NCBI RefSeq assembly: GCF_000227665.2
Contig: NZ_CP007030.1
Span: 1,922,001 to 1,986,000, forward strand
DNA length: 64,000 bases
DNA from: Thiomicrospira aerophila AL3
GTDB taxonomy: Bacteria; Pseudomonadota; Gammaproteobacteria; Thiomicrospirales; Thiomicrospiraceae
Direction of reading: 5' to 3'
Shown: positions 26,591-33,730 of the stretch, piece after piece
How the letters are laid out: each line of letters starts with the position of its first letter
How positions within the stretch are numbered: the first letter of the stretch is position 1
The notes under the pieces: model-generated
Told to the model about the DNA's origin: nothing
Databases searched by the model: none
Seen by the model: the letters and a program-made list of their open reading frames with translations, nothing else
Made by a program: the position numbers and the translations under genes

Positions 26591-28108
26591 TTAAAACAGG
26601 CCAACATCATAAGGTATTTGCTTAAAAATAATATTGGCTTGTTTTAAGCTATCGCCACCTAACCGACAAGATTCACCATAAATTACAATTTTTTCATGTT
26701 TAGAGACATTAGGAAGTTCGTTTAGAACCTTTCGAGTTAGTACGTTCCCACCACTTGGTCTTCTATCTCCAAGAACACCATTATAAAGAAGGTAGTACGC
26801 TGTTCCGCCATGACATCCTAAAAACGGAGACGGTTCAGTTATATGGATTGGCTTTTTAGTTTCCAAATACCAAATATGAGCAGCAAGAATCGGAAATTTT
26901 ATTTCAGGGTTAATCGAGCCGTACTCATTGAATACCATCTCACCTAATTCATAAAACTTAAAACCTCCACCTCCAGACCAATTTAATGACTTAGAGATCC
27001 CACCCTGTTCCCCATTAACGACTTGCTTTAGTCTATTCTGACAATGAGTCTTTGCATGGTCTCCTATCTCGACACCGATATATCTGCGCTTCATCTTATG
27101 AGCAACAGCTGCGGTAGTACCAGAACCTAAAAAAGAATCTAGAACCAAATCATTTTCTTCAGATGCAAGGGTTAGTATTCTTTGAATAAGCTTTTCAGGT
27201 TTCGGAGTCGCAAAAGCATCGTCTGGATTAAACAATCTGGATTCTTTTTTTGCTTCCTGATTATGTCCAACCTCTTGATACGGCCATATAGTCATCGGAG
27301 TGGTGCCATCCTTTACCTCTGTCAAAAATTTTTTAACAGCAGGGACATTATTTCCACTTTGACCAAACCAAATCCTATTATCTTTAACCATTTCCTCATA
27401 ACGCTCTTTAGAATACCCCCAACAACGGCTTGCTGAGGGCTTTACAACACGTCCTGATGGAACGGTAATAGGGTAATCGTTAGACTCTGAATATGTCTTT
27501 ACAGACATATCTGCTGCTTTCCAAGGTCCTCTAGGATCGTTATCGGGGTTTTTATACCTAGAATTTGCCTCATCACTTCTTGGAAGTAGATTTGGCCTCC
27601 AAGCCTCTTTATTTTTAGCATAAACCAGAATGTGGTCGTGATTGTCGCTAAACCATTTGGCATCATTTTGCGGTGCATACTTTTTTTGCCACACAATATT
27701 GGCTACAAAATTATGACGCCCAAAAATTTCATCCATAACTACTTTTAAATAGTGAGATTCATCGTCATCAATAGAAATCCAAATAGAGCCATTCTCCGAT
27801 AATAGTTCTGCGAGTAATTCCAACCTTGGGTACATTAAGGAAAGCCACTTACTATGCTCTAAATTATCATCGTAATGCTCAAATGCGCCTTTAGTGTTGT
27901 AAGGAGGATCAATAAAGATACATTTAACTTGTCCTGCATAGTATGGAATCAGTGCTTTAAGAGCCTCAAGGTTATCCCCTTGAATCAGCATATTATTGGA
28001 ATCTACCTCACCATAAGAAAACTCCGACTTTTCTTGTAATAGACGATAGCGACAATTCTTAGCATCCAAAAGAGATTCATCTTTATTTAGCCACTGTAAA
28101 ATAGGCAT
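26591..28108 (-). CDS. mod: Type III DNA-methyltransferase subunit Mod (beta-class, adenine-N6 type)
   Basis: 505 residues. Motif IV DPPYNTKG (DPPY residues 67-70) precedes motif I DSFLGSGTTAAVAHK (about residue 320), the beta-class order typical of type III Mod proteins. The target-recognition region should lie between them (about 150-290). The C-terminal 130 residues are unusual for Mod and may be a separate domain. The short length (many Mod are 600 or more) is notable. It should modify one strand of an asymmetric site, and protects DNA from Res. Confidence 0.88.
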   Translation of the reverse strand: MPILQWLNKDESLLDAKNCRYRLLQEKSEFSYGEVDSNNMLIQGDNLEALKALIPYYAGQVKCIFIDPPYNTKGAFEHYDDNLEHSKWLSLMYPRLELLAELLSENGSIWISIDDDESHYLKVVMDEIFGRHNFVANIVWQKKYAPQNDAKWFSDNHDHILVYAKNKEAWRPNLLPRSDEANSRYKNPDNDPRGPWKAADMSVKTYSESNDYPITVPSGRVVKPSASRCWGYSKERYEEMVKDNRIWFGQSGNNVPAVKKFLTEVKDGTTPMTIWPYQEVGHNQEAKKESRLFNPDDAFATPKPEKLIQRILTLASEENDLVLDSFLGSGTTAAVAHKMKRRYIGVEIGDHAKTHCQNRLKQVVNGEQGGISKSLNWSGGGGFKFYELGEMVFNEYGSINPEIKFPILAAHIWYLETKKPIHITEPSPFLGCHGGTAYYLLYNGVLGDRRPSGGNVLTRKVLNELPNVSKHEKIVIYGESCRLGGDSLKQANIIFKQIPYDVGLF

Positions 28109-28149
28109 ATTCCTTCCTTTTCTTAAAATAATTGGCCAAGTTAAACGAC

Positions 28150-28485
28150 TCAGACTCTGTCATAGCAATGAGCAATCAAACTTTTCATATTCTTTAAAGT
28201 CTTAACCAAAGCCTTTTCGGACTCTTTACTCCCGTCCCATAAATCCATCAAAGCCTCTTTTAGCTCTTGGGATAGCTGAACCCTGTCATTTGAATAAATT
28301 TGAATATTTGCATATTCACATATTTTTTTTACATTAGGAGAAACTGTCTTAAAATTCCCAGATAAAATTTTAGAAATCTGCGACTGTGAAACGCCTGTAA
28401 CCATAGATATATCTTTTTGAACATCTGTAATATTTGTGGCCCAAGCGATTAACTCCTTACGAATAACAGCTACACCTTTATCCAT
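28150..28485 (-). CDS. XRE-family transcriptional regulator
   Basis: 111 residues from ATG 28485 (a TTG at 28494 would add MLK). The helix-turn-helix is in ISMVTGVSQSQISKILSG, about residues 29-46. The C-terminal 50 residues are helical and charged. It precedes mod in the same direction and is divergent from the ASCH-domain gene. The 90-bp intergenic region holds repeated TTTGAATA motifs that are candidate binding sites, so it may control both the R-M operon and the ASCH gene. Confidence 0.82.
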   Translation of the reverse strand: MDKGVAVIRKELIAWATNITDVQKDISMVTGVSQSQISKILSGNFKTVSPNVKKICEYANIQIYSNDRVQLSQELKEALMDLWDGSKESEKALVKTLKNMKSLIAHCYDRV

Positions 28486-28498
28486 TTTTAGCAACTTA

Positions 28499-28528
28499 TT
28501 TGAATATTTGAATATTTATTTGTATAAT
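28499..28528 (+). promoter_or_regulatory. Promoter for the ASCH gene with repeated TTTGAATA operator
   Basis: A -35-like TTGAAT (28500-28505) and a perfect TATAAT (28523-28528) are exactly 17 bp apart. TTTGAATATT is directly repeated across the -35 and the spacer (starting near 28499 and 28508). The XRE gene on the other strand begins 15 bp away, so binding at the repeats could control both directions. The promoter is read from sequence; the regulator is inferred. Confidence 0.65.
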
Positions 28529-28574
28529 ATCTAAAAATTTCAACGACATCAACATTTGAAAACGGTGGGTAAAT

Positions 28575-28952
28575 ATGAAAGTTCTACTCTCGATAAAGCC
28601 TCAGTTCGCAGAAAAAATCTTAACGGGCGAAAAGCAGTTTGAGTTCAGAAAGGCCATATTCAGAAATAATTGCGTTACTTCAGTAGTTATTTATGCATCC
28701 AGCCCTTTGCAAAAGGTCATAGGGGAGTTTGATATTTCTAAAATATATGAAATGGAGCCTGATGCTTTATGGAAAGAGACAGCCGATCACTCAGGGATAA
28801 GTAAAGAATATTTCGATAAATACTTTCAAGGTAAGATGAAAGGCTTTGCGATTAAAGTAGGAAAAATGACAAAGTACCCGACACCTCTCAACTTAGAGGA
28901 CTTGGGCATTAGAACTCCGCCTCAATCTTTTTGCTATGTAAGAAAGCATTAA
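28575..28952 (+). CDS. ASCH-domain protein
   Basis: 125 residues with MKVLLSIKPQFAEKILTGEK and QFEFRKAIF at the start and CYVRK at the end, typical of the ASCH/PUA-like fold that binds RNA or modified nucleotides. Some relatives are RNases or N4-acetylcytidine hydrolases; no specific activity can be claimed. It is divergent from the XRE regulator and has a strong sigma70-type promoter, with AACGGTGGG near the start codon. Confidence 0.82.
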   Translation: MKVLLSIKPQFAEKILTGEKQFEFRKAIFRNNCVTSVVIYASSPLQKVIGEFDISKIYEMEPDALWKETADHSGISKEYFDKYFQGKMKGFAIKVGKMTKYPTPLNLEDLGIRTPPQSFCYVRKH

Positions 28953-29188
28953 GGGCTTATAAAATCAATAATTAGCGGAATATTTTCTTGTTCAGAAGTT
29001 ACTTTTAATAATGGAAGGTTTAAGCAACTAGCCACCGCTTTTGCCTGAGATATCTCCAAGTCTGGAACTCTTCTATCAACTTCAAATCAAACAGCTGTCC
29101 TCTGCGCCCTTCCAGCCTACTTCTTATAACTTCAGGAGATTGTGTCCACTTCCCCTAAAATTAGTTAATCGAGGTACCCTTTAATTAA
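28953..29188. other. Gap with possible gene debris
   Basis: No full gene. On the minus strand a stretch of about 45 codons ending at 28949 reads VDRRVPDLEISQAKAVASC and so on, without a start codon, and a second frame overlaps it. Both look like debris of an older gene but cannot be assigned. Confidence 0.3.
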
Positions 29189-29482
29189 TCACTTCAACAT
29201 ATCAAAATACTTTTCAAGATTAGGGTACGCCATTGGTTCTTGATCAACTGACTCTATTGGCTGTAGTCCGAGTTGACTAAATACTTCTGACAACTTTCTA
29301 CCTGCCTTAATCCAGTCAAGACTTCTTCCTAATTCAAGCTGACGAAGCTGCCAAATATTGCAATCTATCAATCGAGCCATTTCTTGATCAGAAGCATTTG
29401 TAAGTTTTTTTATGATCAAAATCACCGCACCAAGCCTGGCAGCCCGAGTGTTTTTTGTTCTCATTAAAGTCATATTAGACAT
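29189..29482 (-). CDS. Hypothetical small helix-turn-helix-like protein
   Basis: 97 residues. The segment NASDQEMARLIDCNIWQLRQLE resembles a helix-turn-helix, with a basic N-terminus (TLMRTKNTRAARLG). I do not recognise a family. It stands alone between the ASCH and DUF6338 groups on the minus strand. The 271 bp before the next gene hold no further gene that I can support, though a GC-richer patch near 29660-29750 looks like debris of another element. Confidence 0.6.
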   Translation of the reverse strand: MSNMTLMRTKNTRAARLGAVILIIKKLTNASDQEMARLIDCNIWQLRQLELGRSLDWIKAGRKLSEVFSQLGLQPIESVDQEPMAYPNLEKYFDMLK

Positions 29483-29753
29483 AGATTTATCTCAATTAAG
29501 TTAGCGGCTTAAGTCATAAAGAAAATTTGAATTTAGAAGCTTTCTTAGAGCATGTTTTCAGCTCACAAATAGCACAACGCTAAAAAAGACACGCTAATTC
29601 ACTTAACAACCATTACAGTATCATTAATGACATATTTACCAAAACATAGTAATACTAATTATCGCAAGAATCTAGTCGTGCCGGATCAACAGCGCCAGAC
29701 CTTGCCGTACTCTTATTATTCGATGATCCTGAACAAATCCACTCAAGTCGCTC

Positions 29754-29885
29754 TCATCGATTTGCATTTGTTTTCTTTGGTTGAGGAGGCGGTGGTGGTG
29801 AGCTTGGTCTTCCCCTTAGCTCACCACTGTTAACCGGTTTTATATTTCCTTTTGTATAACCCTCTTGAAGACTCTTATCACTCAT
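29754..29885 (-). CDS. 43-residue proline-rich micro-protein B of the DUF6338 group
   Basis: Found by reading the minus strand from ATG 29885 to TGA 29754. It begins MSDKSLQEGYTKGN and ends with a polyproline stretch PSSPPPPPQPKK. It is preceded by GGAGAAG at suitable spacing. It shares its layout with the gene 24 bp upstream: MS(D/E)K start, a Tyr near residue 10, glycine-rich middle and RP-x-SPPP tail. Small, probably unstructured; function unknown. Similar tiny proline-rich ORFs are, to my recollection, often found next to DUF6338 genes. Confidence 0.68.
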   Translation of the reverse strand: MSDKSLQEGYTKGNIKPVNSGELRGRPSSPPPPPQPKKTNANR

Positions 29886-29909
29886 AACACTTCTCCATTA
29901 TATTCAAAG

Positions 29910-30035
29910 CTACTTGTTAGGTTTTGGTGCTGGCGGCGGCGAAACAGGTCTAGTATTTTTTTCCGGCTGAGATGTTGAGCGCTCTACACCACCCTTAACA
30001 TGCCCATAATTTTTTACAACATTCTTTTCACTCAT
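29910..30035 (-). CDS. 41-residue proline-rich micro-protein A, coupled to DUF6338
   Basis: Runs from ATG 30035 to TAG 29910, beginning MSEKNVVKNYGHVKGG and ending RPVSPPPAPKPNK. Its start overlaps the stop of the DUF6338 gene by 8 bp (ATGAGTGA), with AAGGAG inside the DUF6338 gene at good spacing. Such overlap and ribosome site strongly suggest a real, translationally coupled gene. It is followed after 24 bp by a paralogue-like 43-codon gene. No known function; a binding tail for another protein's SH3-like domain is one possibility. Confidence 0.75.
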   Translation of the reverse strand: MSEKNVVKNYGHVKGGVERSTSQPEKNTRPVSPPPAPKPNK

Positions 30036-30693
30036 GACCGGACTCCTTCGTCTTAGAAAAATTCTCTTTAGGAACGTACTCAATTAAAAACTCACCTACT
30101 TTTTTTGATAGATAGATTTTGGGCACAGAATAATATTCTTGCGAGTCTTCATACCCATAGACAATAACATCACACAATACCAACTCTTGAATCGATTGGT
30201 TTTCAGAAAAAGATAAGATTCTTCCCTCGTAAGTCAGGTTTCGAGACTGATCCCTTACATATACCCAGTCAGCATCTCGCGCGTTTAAAAAATAACTAAA
30301 TAAGTTCTCATCTCCATACTTGAATGAAACGTGTAAAAAGCTTGCCAATTTATTAATTATCTTATGATTAATTATTGCGGCTACAACAAACCCAAGCGGA
30401 ACAGAAAACACAGTTGCCCAAAAGACCTCTAACATTGAAAATTTTGACGTTGAGTCCAGAATAAAATTCCATACCAACAAATATTCATACTCATCTGGAA
30501 TAATGAAAAATGCTTGAACAATCAAATCAATCATTTGCAATCCTGTATAAGACAGAAGGCCGAGTACAAAAGAGTATATGCCATACTTTAAAACACCCCA
30601 TGGTTTTGCGTGAGTCGTAATTCTCTCTGAAATTACCGCTGATATTAGCCCCGGAAAAAATATCAAACCAATTAGAACAGCAAACTCAGTCAT
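30028..30693 (-). CDS. DUF6338 family membrane protein
   Basis: 221 residues. Three membrane spans are evident (about residues 3-22, 34-56 and 85-115). The C-terminal cytosolic domain starts near ADWVYVRDQSRNLTYEGRI and has a small beta-barrel look (repeated short strands, ending SVPKIYLSKKVGEFLIEY), typical of DUF6338. Function is unknown; members occur in defence-rich regions. The two micro-proteins downstream are very probably part of the same unit. Confidence 0.8.
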   Translation of the reverse strand: MTEFAVLIGLIFFPGLISAVISERITTHAKPWGVLKYGIYSFVLGLLSYTGLQMIDLIVQAFFIIPDEYEYLLVWNFILDSTSKFSMLEVFWATVFSVPLGFVVAAIINHKIINKLASFLHVSFKYGDENLFSYFLNARDADWVYVRDQSRNLTYEGRILSFSENQSIQELVLCDVIVYGYEDSQEYYSVPKIYLSKKVGEFLIEYVPKENFSKTKESGHE

Positions 30694-30757
30694 TATTTAC
30701 TCATCCTAAATTTTCTTAACAACAACCATTTCAACAAAGTCCCCAAGAGTCGCTCCA

Positions 30758-32392
30758 TTAACTAAACCCAGAGGACATCAAGTTCTTCAGCTTTTGTGCC
30801 AGGTTCTTGGGGTGCTTAAATACTTTAACTTGCCCCAAATGATCTTCCAAAGAGTTTTTCGCCTTGAGTAATAACCCTTGTTCGTCTTTAATGCACTTCA
30901 TTAAGTTGTAAACTAAGTCACATTCAAGTAAGCCTTTTGGAGAGCTAAACATTAATCCACGATACTTATCACTTACTGTTCTAGGCTGAATTTCAACAAA
31001 GTAAAACTGTTTCCCGTCATATTTCACTTTTATAAGAGCTATCTTTCGATAGGTAATAGCATACTCAGGAGGGAATACATTTTTAATCTTCTTCCGTGTC
31101 ATCTGATGCCAGAGTATTTTTCCTTCATCTTTATCGCCATCACGAGTAAATGAAATTCCAAAAAATGCACCGGGTTCCATTTCATAAATAGAATCATTGC
31201 AACCTAAGACAGCGTAACCTTTCATCTTCTCATCTGAAGCCTTAAGTATTTCCAGAGATTCAATGAATTCCTTTTCAATACCTGACGCTTTTTTGTCTGA
31301 AGCCTTTGCTGTCTTCAACTTGCCAATTTTGTCGTTGTCAGAAAACTCACTACCTGAAGAAAACTGTTCTGGTTCATTTGCATCTTTATCTCGAGGGGCT
31401 GGAATAGGCTCTTTTCGCTCCACTACAGTCTCGGTTACTATGTTTGAGTCATGCACAACAACACCTGATTCAATGTATTGGGTATTACTACCCACACCTG
31501 GTGGAATTGAATTTTGAACATAGATTTCGTCATGTTCTGTGATTTTGGAATTTGGCTTGCGGCCAACATTAGGCTTATTGGGTTTGCTGGTGATTTCTTC
31601 CTTTACCTGAACTAAAGGTATATCAGTCGGAGTTCTAAATTTATTTATTCTATGTACAAAGATTACCCCATTATTTTCTTCATAAGCGGCTTCAAAAGAC
31701 AGTTTATTCGGGTGGTAAGGAATGGCATCAATAAAACGGCGACCCCGATTAATCTGGGAGCGAATTTTTGATAAGCGCTGACGTGTAACGTGATGATTCG
31801 CAATATAAGCTAGAAATACAGCATTAGATCGCTCAAAACCCTTTGGAAGAATATACTGCCCATTAATCATACCTTGCTGATCTTTCGGCACGAAGTTGTC
31901 TACAACACCATCCAGATCAAAGTTCAATAAAGCTCTACGAATATTTTTGTTTTCAGGAGTATAAAGAGAAGTGAATATTTCTAAAGATTGTACGTAAACA
32001 ACTTTTCCTGTCGTTGTTAAAAGTTTAGCTACACGTGTTTTACCAATTTCCTGATCAGCCGGATAGATATTTATTAGCTGATAGAGATCGAAAAACTCAA
32101 CTTGCTGGCTAGAAAGGTCAAATTCTAGCCATCCATTTTGTAGAACCTTATTGTCTTTAAGCTCATTTTGAATGCCAAAACTTCCCCTCCAAACGCTGCC
32201 TATACGCAACACATCAAGCTCTGAAATGGCCGCTGTAGAGTACTCAATCTGACCACAAGAAACTCTTCTGAAAGCAATAGTAACCAATGGATTTGAGCGG
32301 TCAGATGTGTTTTGTTTAACACTACAAAAAGCTCTTACAACTCTTTCGATGTTGTCACTGAATAACGTTTCTATATGGAAAGTTTTAGCCAA
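30758..32392 (-). CDS. tnsE: TnsE-like transposition targeting protein
   Basis: 544 residues, close to the 538 of Tn7 TnsE. Several stretches line up by eye with remembered TnsE sequence in the same order: WLEFDLSSQQVEFFDLYQL, then VYVQSLEIFTSLYTPENKN, an unstructured charged middle (about 265-360), and a C-terminal domain with YFVEIQPRTVSDKYRG and VKVFKHPKNLAQKL. In Tn7, TnsE directs insertion into replicating DNA by binding the sliding clamp and DNA ends. Here it is alone at the far tip, about 110 bp from the last end repeat and pointing inwards, far from tnsABC. The homology needs a profile search. Confidence 0.68.
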   Translation of the reverse strand: MAKTFHIETLFSDNIERVVRAFCSVKQNTSDRSNPLVTIAFRRVSCGQIEYSTAAISELDVLRIGSVWRGSFGIQNELKDNKVLQNGWLEFDLSSQQVEFFDLYQLINIYPADQEIGKTRVAKLLTTTGKVVYVQSLEIFTSLYTPENKNIRRALLNFDLDGVVDNFVPKDQQGMINGQYILPKGFERSNAVFLAYIANHHVTRQRLSKIRSQINRGRRFIDAIPYHPNKLSFEAAYEENNGVIFVHRINKFRTPTDIPLVQVKEEITSKPNKPNVGRKPNSKITEHDEIYVQNSIPPGVGSNTQYIESGVVVHDSNIVTETVVERKEPIPAPRDKDANEPEQFSSGSEFSDNDKIGKLKTAKASDKKASGIEKEFIESLEILKASDEKMKGYAVLGCNDSIYEMEPGAFFGISFTRDGDKDEGKILWHQMTRKKIKNVFPPEYAITYRKIALIKVKYDGKQFYFVEIQPRTVSDKYRGLMFSSPKGLLECDLVYNLMKCIKDEQGLLLKAKNSLEDHLGQVKVFKHPKNLAQKLKNLMSSGFS

Positions 32393-32482
32393 TACTGCAC
32401 CTCCTCGAATAAAAAGGGGCGCAAACCAAAATATTTAGTGATGAACCTTGATGAAGAAAGCCTAAGAATTTAACGAGAAAGC

Positions 32483-32528
32483 TGTAGCATAATCTTTTGT
32501 AATGTAGCAAAAACCGTTGGAAATACCA
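32483..32528. repeat. Transposon right end: terminal repeat and two TnsB-type sites
   Basis: Read on the minus strand from 32528, the end begins TGGTATTTCCAACGG and contains TTTTTGCTACA (32503-32513) and ATTATGCTACA (32483-32493). Two sites here against four at the other end gives the asymmetry typical of Tn7-like elements. Confidence 0.85.
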
Positions 32529-32533
32529 CCCAC
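32529..32533. repeat. Target-site duplication CCCAC, right copy
   Basis: Second copy of the 5-bp duplication (first at 11761-11765), in the codons for the glycine-rich stretch VIGGG of YifB. Confidence 0.9.
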
Positions 32534-33370
32534 CGCCAATGACCGCTGCAGCCGATGACGAATGATGCGGCGCTTGCCAAGGTCGATTCAAAAACTGGGC
32601 AGCGGTGATTCGCTGCCCAGCTAAGGAATGCAGTTGAGCGACTTCCAACGCCTCATCACGATTTAGCGGCGGCAACAAACTGACCAAACGTTGCGCCAGC
32701 ATACTTTTACCCGCCCCTGGTGGGCCAACCATTAATAACGAATGATGACCACTCGCGGCGATTTCAAGAACGCGCTTCGCTTGCGCCTGACCTTGAACAT
32801 CGCCTAGATCAAATGGATAGTCTTGCACCATAGGGGTTGTGGTTGGCAATGGATTGAGTTGCGCCTCACCAGTAAGGTAATCGCAGAGTTGGCGTAAATT
32901 ATCGGCTAAACCGCAATGCGCATAATCTAATAAGCAGGCCTGGTCAGCCAAGTCCGCTGGCAATACCAGTTTATTACCTGCCTTGGCACCGGCGACCAGT
33001 GCCGGCAACAAACCTTGGCAGCTACGAACCTGTCCTTCCAGCCCCAACTCGCCATAAAACTCGTGCCCGTCAAGGCGTGCTGCGGCTAATTGCCCAGTGG
33101 CCACCAAAATACCCAATGCAATACCCAAATCAAAACGGCTACCCGACTTGGGTAAGTCAGCCGGGGCAAGATTGATGGTAATCCGCTTCGGCGGTAAGTC
33201 AAAGCCGCTGTTTAGAATGGCACTGCGCACGCGGTCTTTACTTTCTTTAACCGCGGCCTCTGGCAAGCCCACCAGGGTTAGACTGGGCAAACCATTGGCG
33301 GCATGGACTTCAATGGTGACCCGTTCAGCGGCAAGGCCCGTTTGGGTACGACAATAAACCCGCGCGACAC

Positions 33371-33646
33371 TCAAACGGATTGTTCACCTGATGACGTGGT
33401 CGCCTCGGTGGCTTGCTCAAAAGCCGCCAACTTCGCTTCCAGCGTGTCTAATTTAGCGCGTGTTTTTGCTAGAACTTGTTGCTGAATTTCAAACTCCTCA
33501 CGCGTGACGAGATCCATTTCGTGCAAGGCCTGCTGAATTTTAGCTTTCACTTGCGCTTTAAATTGTTCAGGCGCTTGACCGACCTCAGCCGGAATCGCGT
33601 CTAGTACTTGTTTGACAATGCCATCTAGGTGCTGTGGATTAAACAT
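33371..33646 (-). CDS. ubiK: UbiK-family accessory factor for ubiquinone biosynthesis
   Basis: 91 residues, all helical, of the YqiC/BMFP family: N-terminal amphipathic helix (MFNPQHLDGIVKQVLDAIP), then the conserved VTREEFEIQQQVLAKTRAKL coiled coil. In E. coli UbiK binds UbiJ and helps the aerobic ubiquinone pathway, possibly at the membrane. It lies directly upstream of yifB with a 4-bp overlap. Confidence 0.88.
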   Translation of the reverse strand: MFNPQHLDGIVKQVLDAIPAEVGQAPEQFKAQVKAKIQQALHEMDLVTREEFEIQQQVLAKTRAKLDTLEAKLAAFEQATEATTSSGEQSV

Positions 33647-33730
33647 GGGATAACCTTTTGTTGGTGATGATATGAAGCAGTATAACGCAAAAAAATCACT
33701 AGAAGAGTAAAAATTAAGTATTTTTACTCA

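Larger units (their letters stand above)
11766..32528. mobile_element. Tn7-like transposon (Tn6022/AbaR-type target site) inserted in yifB/comM
   Basis: 20,763-bp element bounded by 5-bp CCCAC duplications. Its ends are imperfect inverted repeats (11766-11791 and 32503-32528, 18 of 26 positions identical, both starting TG). The left arm encodes tnsA, tnsB, tnsC, tniQ and a zinc-ribbon fifth gene; the right tip encodes a TnsE-like protein pointing inwards. Cargo is mainly defence-like. The block is AT-rich and lacks the CAGGCCTG palindrome that is frequent on both sides. comM is the known insertion site of Acinetobacter AbaR/Tn6022 elements, so the targeting logic is known, while the cargo and the position of the TnsE-like gene are particular to this copy. 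Confidence 0.93.
32385..33374 (-). pseudogene. comM: yifB/comM, 5' half (interrupted by a Tn7-like transposon)
   Basis: N-terminal part of YifB/ComM. Native sequence is 32529-33374; it starts at TTG 33374 (MSVARVYCRTQTGL), overlapping the ubiK stop by 4 bp (TTGA). It includes the N-terminal ChlI domain and Walker A in VGPPGAGKSMLAQRL, and breaks off after HHSSSAAAVIGGG. The frame then runs about 48 codons into the transposon before a stop. The other half is at 11098-11765. If natural transformation operates in this strain it probably does so with reduced efficiency; this is inferred from ComM work in other bacteria. Confidence 0.95.

Noticed and set aside
28949-29085. C-terminal gene fragment on the minus strand
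   Set aside because: About 45 codons without start or family match; another frame through the same DNA looks equally good.
29627-29833. Plus-strand frame of 68 codons
   Set aside because: It is antisense to the proline-rich micro-gene B and to debris, has no ribosome site, and its residues are the mirror of polyproline codons (Val-Val-Val).
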